A stretch of DNA of 11,570 bases, taken from NCBI GenBank assembly GCA_937901055.1, contig CALCGO010000289.1:1-11570 (forward strand). The letters run 5' to 3'. The stretch comes from an uncultured Rhodobacterales bacterium. GTDB taxonomy: Bacteria > Pseudomonadota > Alphaproteobacteria > Rhodobacterales > Rhodobacteraceae. Under the pieces are notes generated by a model that worked only from the letters and a program-made list of their open reading frames with translations, searched no databases and was not told the origin of the DNA. A program made the translations under genes and the position numbers. Positions 7,149-11,570 of this stretch are shown here, in pieces. Within the stretch, counting starts at the first letter, position 1. Every line of letters starts with the position of its first letter.

Positions 7149-7941
7149 GGGACTGTGAAAGATGTCAGATATCGTTTTTCAAATGACGCTCGCCGAAGCG
7201 TTCCAAGCATCAAATGCTTCAAGGCGGTGATATCGGATTGTTAAGGCGGAGCGACGGCGGGCCGGAACGGAGAAGCAATTTCGTATAGCGGAATGGATTG
7301 ATACGAACCGCTGCAAATTTCCGGGCGAACGATATCCCTGCATTGCCCTTTCCCGTTTTCGAAATGGCAAATGGCTATTCTCGGCTCGATTGTTGAGCCC
7401 TTTGTGAGAACGGTGCTCGACGCCCGGAGCGATCTCGCGCTTGGCTGCACCATATGAGCGAAGCTTGTCGGTGACAAAGCGTTTCGGCACAAAACCATGG
7501 CGTTTCATTAATCGGTAAAGCAGTCGTTTTGCCGCTGTCTTGTCGCGTCGGCGTTGAAGAATTTCGTCAAGTACGATCCCATTCTGATCCACCGCACGCC
7601 ACAACCAGAACTTCCTGCCTTTGATCTTCACAACAACTTCATCGAAATGCCAGATGTCGCCAGGTTGAAGCTGCCGGCGACGCAAGCCAGATGCAATTGA
7701 TGGGTCGAACTTAACAACCCATCGACGGATAGTTTCGTAAGAGACATCAATCCCACGTTCCAGAAACATCTCTTCAACTTAGCGAAAACTGAGGTTGAAA
7801 CGACAATACAGCCAAACTGCGTGAGTGATGATTGCTGGTGGAAAACGGTGACGCTTGTAGCTCATTGATTGCGTACTCATCCGAGCTGCGTACGAGCAAA
7901 TGTTGTGGTCGGCAACTCCAGCAAGTTTATGTGACAACACC
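7149..7941 (-). mobile_element. IS6-family insertion sequence, about 793 bp
   Basis: The limits are inferred from terminal motifs of IS6 type: GGGACTGTGAAAGA at 7149 and, inward from 7941 on the minus strand, GGTGTTGTCACATA. They agree imperfectly with each other but both fit the family's GGxxCTGT-like ends, and they place the outer end 30 nt beyond the transposase stop. The length is right for IS6. The flanking octamers ATAACTAA and TTCGAAAA are not a target duplication, and the right flank does not carry the missing half of the IS3 transposase. An adjacent deletion or recombination between IS copies is therefore likely. Confidence 0.55.
7179..7865 (-). pseudogene. IS6-family transposase with an in-frame TAA
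   Basis: Read through one stop, the gene gives 228 residues, normal for IS6 transposases. It starts MSYKRHRFPPAIITHAVWLY at 7865; TAA at 7781-7779 interrupts after NLSFR, and the frame continues VEEMFLERGIDVSYETIRRW. The DDE core is intact: D in WHFDEV, D in FVTDKLRSYG and E in NNRAENSH, followed by a C-terminal end typical of the family. A single base change (for example GAA to TAA) would explain the stop. The downstream part could start again at M 7769 but would lack the N-terminal DNA-binding region, so the transposase is probably inactive. Confidence 0.88.
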
Positions 7942-7993
7942 TTCGAAAACCATCCTTCATGGATGGCTTGGACAGAGTAATCTGCACGTAGAC

Positions 7994-8023
7994 AAAAAAA
8001 GGGGCGGCGATTTTCGCGGCCCC
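7994..8023 (-). terminator. Terminator of the oxygenase-M24 operon (possibly bidirectional)
   Basis: On the minus strand GGGGC-C-GCGA, an AAA loop and TCGC-C-GCCCC (8023-8001) form a nine-pair hairpin with one C-C mismatch, followed directly by seven T residues (8000-7994). It lies about 57 nt after the M24 stop. On the plus strand the same stem is followed by TTTT (8024-8027), so it may also stop read-through coming from the IS side. Confidence 0.85.
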
Positions 8024-8079
8024 TTTTCCGTCCCAATCAACAGATGAACTTGCCATTAAGACTTGGACGGCGTTGCCTC

Positions 8080-9312
8080 TTAGCTCAGCAGTTCTTCCTC
8101 AAATCCCAAGTCTGACAACAATTCTGGCCCATCTTCGGTTATCAATATCTGCTGCTCTAGCTTGACGCCTTCGGCGTCGCCAGGGGCACCTGCATAGCTT
8201 TCAACACAGATGACCATGCCCGGCTCAAGAATACCGTCATGTCCCTTTGCGCGTATTTTGTCAGAGTGAATCAATAACGGGAATTCGTTGCACAACCCGC
8301 TGCCGTGGGCGATGGCGGGTTGTTCGAATGCCTTGTACTTTTCAGGCATCCGGTAGGCCAGATCGGCCAGTTCGAAAAAACTGCGTCCGGGCGTGAACAG
8401 CTGCCAATTACGCAACACCTGTTCATGCGCCAAGGCATATAGGCGGCGCTGTTCGCCCTTGGGTTTCTTGTCGCCGACGGTCCAGCTACGGGACAAATCT
8501 GCGCCATAGCCGTGCGGCCCGATAAGATCGGTATCAACACAGATCATGTCGCCTTCTTCGACAACACGCTCGCTGGCCTCTTGATACCACGGGTTGGTGC
8601 GCGGACCAGAATTCAGCAGCCGCGTCTCGATCCATTCGCCACCAAGTTCGATGTTGGTCTGGTGCAAGATCGACCAGATGGCGTTTTCTGTCATGCCCGG
8701 TTTTGTCGCCGCAATCATCCGCCGTACACCCTCCTGACAGACATCAATGGATTGGCGTACCGCGTCGATCTCTTCGGCTGTTTTGATCAGCCGCGCCATA
8801 TGCGCGACCTCAAAGCCGTCTACAACTTCGATATTGGCAGCTTCCAGAAGATGGGTGCCGGTCGGGTCCATCTTGTCAATTGCCAGCCTGCGATTGCCAC
8901 CGCCGTGGGTCTTCATCAAATCCACGATCTCGGCGCACCATGATTGCGCGAATTCCATCAGGCGCGGTCCGGCGGCAAAGTGATACCACGCCTGCGCAAT
9001 ACGAACTTCGTCCACCGCAGGGCGACCATCGGCCATAAATTCGCAACCGCTAAATTCAAACAGGATCACCGGACCTTCGACGGCCACAAAAGCATAGCGG
9101 CAGGGGTTATGCAGGGAATAGACCTGCATGTTTGTGGTGCCGGTGGTATATCGGATGTTAACGGGATCGTAGAACAACCCCGCCGCGCAATCGTACTCCA
9201 GCAGTTTTGCCTTCAACCGCGCGACACGCCCCAGATCAAGACGGCGGTGCCAATCGGCGTCTTGTCCCAACATATCGGCCCGCGGCACCGGCTCCCGTTC
9301 ATAATCACCCAT
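8080..9312 (-). CDS. M24 metallopeptidase-fold enzyme, DddP-like
   Basis: This is a 410-residue pita-bread-fold enzyme of the M24 family (aminopeptidase P, creatinase, ectoine hydrolase and the DMSP lyase DddP). Metal ligands are D260 and D262 (VDTDLIG), D272 (GADLSRSW), H336 (AHGSGL), E371 (CVESYAG) and E386 (KLEQQ). The closest resemblance I recognise is DddP: NIRYTTGTTNMQ, GGEWIETRLLNSGPRTNPW and the LCNEFPL region. The spacing of the ligands matches remembered DddP numbering with a constant offset of 35. At the DddP positions proposed as Asp377 (catalytic base) and Tyr366, this protein has N342 and Q331. It is therefore probably a paralogue with another substrate, not a DMSP lyase. The start overlaps the oxygenase stop as TGATG, so translation is coupled. 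It acts in the cytoplasm, with no signal peptide. Confidence 0.9.
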   Translation of the reverse strand: MGDYEREPVPRADMLGQDADWHRRLDLGRVARLKAKLLEYDCAAGLFYDPVNIRYTTGTTNMQVYSLHNPCRYAFVAVEGPVILFEFSGCEFMADGRPAVDEVRIAQAWYHFAAGPRLMEFAQSWCAEIVDLMKTHGGGNRRLAIDKMDPTGTHLLEAANIEVVDGFEVAHMARLIKTAEEIDAVRQSIDVCQEGVRRMIAATKPGMTENAIWSILHQTNIELGGEWIETRLLNSGPRTNPWYQEASERVVEEGDMICVDTDLIGPHGYGADLSRSWTVGDKKPKGEQRRLYALAHEQVLRNWQLFTPGRSFFELADLAYRMPEKYKAFEQPAIAHGSGLCNEFPLLIHSDKIRAKGHDGILEPGMVICVESYAGAPGDAEGVKLEQQILITEDGPELLSDLGFEEELLS

Positions 9313-10199
9313 CAGTCGGCCAATCCGTCAGTCTGGCGCGTGTGTTCGGCGTCAATATGTTCCTGCATGACGCGGCCGTAGACCTTCATGGTGCTGGCAA
9401 CGCTGCCTATGAAACCCGGCTGTCGGGCATATCCGAAAATCGCCGTGTGCCGCGTGCCCTTTTCGATCTGGTTCACCCGATGCAGCGAATAGCGCCCTTT
9501 GAAGAGTTGCAGATCACCAACTTGAAGATCGAGGTTTTTGATCAGATCGGGCTTACCGTCCAACACGCCTTTCACGTCCTCGAAGTTTTCATTTCCGGGT
9601 GCGCGAATACCCGGGCAATATTCAAACATCCCCCCCACCTCAGCGCGGCGTGTCATCAGACTAACGATGAATTCATTGGCATCGAAATGCCAACCCAACA
9701 CGTTTCCTTCATCCATCGAATTGATGATCAGCCCGCGCATCGGATCGGCGAATTGATAAATTTCATCCGCTGACAGGCAAGCGGCAATGAATGCAATCAG
9801 ATGGGGGTTGCCATAGATTTGTTGGATCAAGCCATCCGTCGGGATCAGGTCTCGGGTCACGCTGCCACTGGTGGTGCTGTGGGCACGGCGTCGTGGGTGA
9901 TCTGTCGGAAAGCTGTCATCAGGGCCGGAACCATAAGGGGTATATTCCTCACTGCTGTGCAGGGCGAGCGGTGAAAGGGCGGTGGTCTCAAACGCGAGTG
10001 CGGCATGCGCTTCTGGCCGGATGAACCCGGACAGCCGCGCACAGCCGTCCTTTTCCAGCCCCGCACGTGCCTGTGTGATCACCTGTTGCAACGCGTCAGA
10101 GTCGGGCTGATCCAGCGGATACCGATCTGTATCGATGATGCTCATGCCATCGCGTGGCATCGTTTGGATTGCTGCATCTCGTTTGTTATTCAAGGCCAT
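9312..10199 (-). CDS. Fe(II)/2-oxoglutarate-dependent oxygenase, HalD/BesD-like, hydroxylase-type site
   Basis: This is a 295-residue non-haem iron oxygenase, which couples oxidation of a substrate C-H bond to decarboxylation of 2-oxoglutarate. The facial triad is H171 and D173 (GWHFDANEF) and H240 (YSLHRV); R250 (KGTRHTAIFGYA) should bind 2-oxoglutarate. The segments GGMFEYCPGIR (189-199) and LQVGDLQLFKGRYSLHRV resemble the BesD/HalD amino acid halogenase family. Those halogenases have Gly in place of the Asp; here Asp is present, so hydroxylation is the expected reaction. Start 10199 has AGGGA six nt upstream (10210-10206). It is the first gene of a two-gene operon with the DddP-like M24 enzyme and is divergent from a LysR gene. 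The substrate is unknown; a free amino acid or small betaine-like compound is a reasonable guess. Confidence 0.85.
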   Translation of the reverse strand: MALNNKRDAAIQTMPRDGMSIIDTDRYPLDQPDSDALQQVITQARAGLEKDGCARLSGFIRPEAHAALAFETTALSPLALHSSEEYTPYGSGPDDSFPTDHPRRRAHSTTSGSVTRDLIPTDGLIQQIYGNPHLIAFIAACLSADEIYQFADPMRGLIINSMDEGNVLGWHFDANEFIVSLMTRRAEVGGMFEYCPGIRAPGNENFEDVKGVLDGKPDLIKNLDLQVGDLQLFKGRYSLHRVNQIEKGTRHTAIFGYARQPGFIGSVASTMKVYGRVMQEHIDAEHTRQTDGLAD

Positions 10200-10295
10200 A
10201 CCGAATCCCTACTTTTCTGGAGCTGTATTGTTTCAGGGAAGGTAACGCTTGACTGTTTATTAAAACAATTTCTAAATACTCGGTAAAAACTTGAA
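10200..10295. promoter_or_regulatory. Divergent control region with palindromes between oxygenase operon and LysR gene
   Basis: A TTGACT (10249-10254) and TAAATA (10273-10278) with an 18-nt spacer could be the promoter of the rightward LysR gene. Two inverted repeats overlap it: TGTTT-ATTA-AAACA (10254-10267), and ATTGTTT (10227-10233) with AAACAAT (10263-10269). AT-rich palindromes of this size in a LysR divergent gap are good candidates for regulator sites, and their position over the -35/-10 spacer would allow self-repression. Confidence 0.5.
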
Positions 10296-11231
10296 ATGGA
10301 TTCAATTATGTCGCGCTACCTCTCTCTTCGACATTTTGAGATGCTGGTCTCTGTTGAGCGCTGTTCATCAATGGCTGATGCTGCGCGTTCGCTGCTCATT
10401 ACACCCTCTGCATTGTCCCACCGCATTCGCGAGGCGGAAAGGCGACTGGGTGTGCAGCTTTATGAAAAGCAGGGGCGCAACTTGCGGCCAACGCAGGCGG
10501 GGCGCATTCTGACCCAGACCGCAGAGCGTATTTTGGAGGATATCGAGCAATCCGAGCGCGTCGCGATCTCTTCAAGCGAAGGGATCCGGCATGTGGTCCG
10601 GCTGTCTGTCGCGGTCTATGCTGCTTTCCACTGGTTGCCAAATTTCCTGCCGTGGTTTCGCAAGACGCATCCGGGCATTGAGATTGAGATAGAAACGGAG
10701 GGCGCTCAAAGCCCCTTCGACGCATTGTTCAAGGGCCGGATTGATCTGGTGATCTCGCCTGACTCAGTATTGCCGGGACAGTTGGATGCGGTTGACCTCT
10801 TCGAAGATGAACTGGTCGCAGTTGTGCCGCTAGGCCATGCGCTCGCAAAAAGGAAATATGTCAATGGCAACGACTTTCTGAACGATCCGTTTTTGACATA
10901 CTCACTTGTACGCCAGCCCGGTTACGAGGCCGATCGCATCTGGACCCCGGAAAATGTGCTGCCTCCGCGCGAAGAAAACATTGGCTCTGTTGAAGCAATT
11001 TGCGAGCTTGTGAAAGCGGGCTTTGGTATTTCCATCTTGAGCCATTGGGCTATCCATCCGCAGTTTCAATCAGGCAAGCTGGTTCCGGTTCGCGCCACGC
11101 AAGACGGGTTAGGGATCACTTGGCGTGCCATAACGAAATCAGGTTCAGGAAGCGATGCGTCGGAAGCCATTTTGTCCAAAGCCTTAGTGGACTGGTTTCA
11201 CAACAACCCGCCCTACGGCATCCGTGCCTAG
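10296..11231 (+). CDS. LysR-family transcriptional regulator, MetR-like
   Basis: This LysR-type regulator is 311 residues from ATG 10296, or 307 from ATG 10308 (MSRYLSLRHFEML), which is the commoner style of start; neither has a strong ribosome site. The helix-turn-helix is SMADAARSLLITPSALSHRI (25-44), with the wing LGVQLYEKQGRNLRPTQAG. The effector domain has VYAAFHWLPNFLPWFRKTHP and FKGRIDLVIS, which resemble MetR and relatives. It is divergent from the oxygenase-M24 operon with a 96-bp gap, so it probably controls that operon and itself. The effector may be the pathway substrate or product. No co-transcribed partner follows before the IS6 remnant. Confidence 0.92.
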   Translation: MDSIMSRYLSLRHFEMLVSVERCSSMADAARSLLITPSALSHRIREAERRLGVQLYEKQGRNLRPTQAGRILTQTAERILEDIEQSERVAISSSEGIRHVVRLSVAVYAAFHWLPNFLPWFRKTHPGIEIEIETEGAQSPFDALFKGRIDLVISPDSVLPGQLDAVDLFEDELVAVVPLGHALAKRKYVNGNDFLNDPFLTYSLVRQPGYEADRIWTPENVLPPREENIGSVEAICELVKAGFGISILSHWAIHPQFQSGKLVPVRATQDGLGITWRAITKSGSGSDASEAILSKALVDWFHNNPPYGIRA

Positions 11232-11404
11232 GCTGTGAACCCAAGAAGTTTAGACTGTGTAAGTGGAAACCTGCATGAGACTGACAAATCAGCCTCGTGA
11301 TGTTTGCGACTGACACACCACGGCGTCTTTCGTTGGGTTAAGGCATTTTTAGTGGTGCTGTCAGACAAACTTGAACACCCGTAAAAGGCACCTCAAGTCA
11401 ATCA
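11232..11404. other. Noncoding stretch with probable IS6 end
   Basis: I see no gene here. GGTGCTGTCAGACAAACTTG from 11354 closely resembles the outer end of the other IS6 element (GGTGTTGTCACATAAACTTG read leftward from 7941), so the second IS6 element probably begins at 11354. No clear terminator for the LysR gene is visible. Confidence 0.5.
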
Positions 11405-11570
11405 TCATGCGGCACAGAAATTGAACCACTCTGTGAGAGCAGTTTTACGTTTTTGCTTATAAGTCTGTCTGCTTTCTAGATGTCTTTCATGATTGAAGTG
11501 GTTGTATATCTGGGCGTGATAACTGGTAAATTTCTGAAGCATTGCACAACTTTTAAACTTCTGCATCGCT
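11405..11570 (-). CDS. C-terminal end of a second IS6-family transposase (runs off the window)
   Basis: On the minus strand the open frame from the window edge to TGA 11405-11407 gives about 55 codons, with MQKFKS, HAQIYNHFNHERHLESRQTY and a Lys/Arg-rich end KQKRKTALTEW. This matches the C-terminus of IS6-family transposases of the subgroup that ends in NHFN-ERHL-xRxTYK-xRxAALAEW. It differs clearly from the C-terminus of the copy at 7179-7865, so it is a different IS. The catalytic part lies beyond the window. Confidence 0.72.
   Translation of the reverse strand, partial: AMQKFKSCAMLQKFTSYHAQIYNHFNHERHLESRQTYKQKRKTALTEWFNFCAA

Noticed and set aside
8512..8943. 143-residue plus-strand frame opposite the M24 gene
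   Set aside because: Shadow frame; the M24 gene in the other direction has all its motifs.
8080..9312. Calling the M24 gene dddP
   Set aside because: The proposed catalytic Asp and Tyr of DddP are replaced by Asn and Gln, and the N-terminus is about 35 residues shorter.
9207..9773. 188-residue plus-strand frame opposite the oxygenase gene
   Set aside because: It is a shadow of the minus-strand gene with no recognisable domain or ribosome site.
1..11570. CRISPR array, tRNA or rRNA genes
   Set aside because: No regularly spaced direct repeats and no tRNA cloverleaf or rRNA-like stretch were seen on either strand.

Overview
The window looks like chromosomal DNA of a marine alphaproteobacterium of the roseobacter type (Rhodobacterales). 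I infer this from gene content and protein style: a Tat-exported family-5 binding protein, an adrenodoxin-type ferredoxin, a DddP-like M24 enzyme, a RidA of the roseobacter kind, and many insertion sequence remnants. The IS load would suit an IS-rich genus such as Octadecabacter, but the genus cannot be proved from this sequence.

Layout. (1) 49-1707 is a Tat-exported binding protein of a peptide-type ABC importer, followed by a strong terminator at 1865-1893. (2) 2029-2352 is a 2Fe-2S ferredoxin. (3) 2370-2894 is decayed DNA: the 3' end of an M3-type oligoendopeptidase on the minus strand and an IS3-type OrfA start broken by TAG. (4) 2895-6297 is a divergent catabolic-looking locus. A GcvA-like LysR regulator (minus) faces a membrane di-iron sterol desaturase/fatty acid hydroxylase family protein, an SDR dehydrogenase whose TTG start overlaps the previous stop, and a RidA-family protein. 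(5) 6304-7941 is a stack of broken mobile DNA: a MobC-like tail, a strong 14-bp palindrome in front of a truncated tyrosine recombinase start, the 3' half of an IS3-type transposase with a 2-nt frameshift, and an IS6 element with an in-frame TAA. (6) 7994-11231 is a second divergent locus. A MetR-like LysR regulator (plus) faces a minus-strand pair: a BesD/HalD-like Fe(II)/2-oxoglutarate oxygenase and an M24 pita-bread enzyme resembling the DMSP lyase DddP. The pair is coupled by TGATG and ends at a strong terminator. (7) The right edge runs into a second, different IS6 transposase on the minus strand.

How the genes may work together. Two LysR-controlled loci, each with an oxygenase followed by a second enzyme, lie on either side of an IS graveyard. 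In the first, the desaturase/hydroxylase could make an alcohol that the SDR oxidises, with RidA removing a reactive imine or enamine; the nearby ferredoxin could supply electrons. In the second, the oxygenase keeps the full HxD...H facial triad, so it should hydroxylate rather than halogenate. The M24 partner keeps all the metal ligands of DddP but has Asn where DddP has its proposed catalytic base Asp, so it is probably not a DMSP lyase. This second pair is the best candidate for an undescribed small-molecule pathway.
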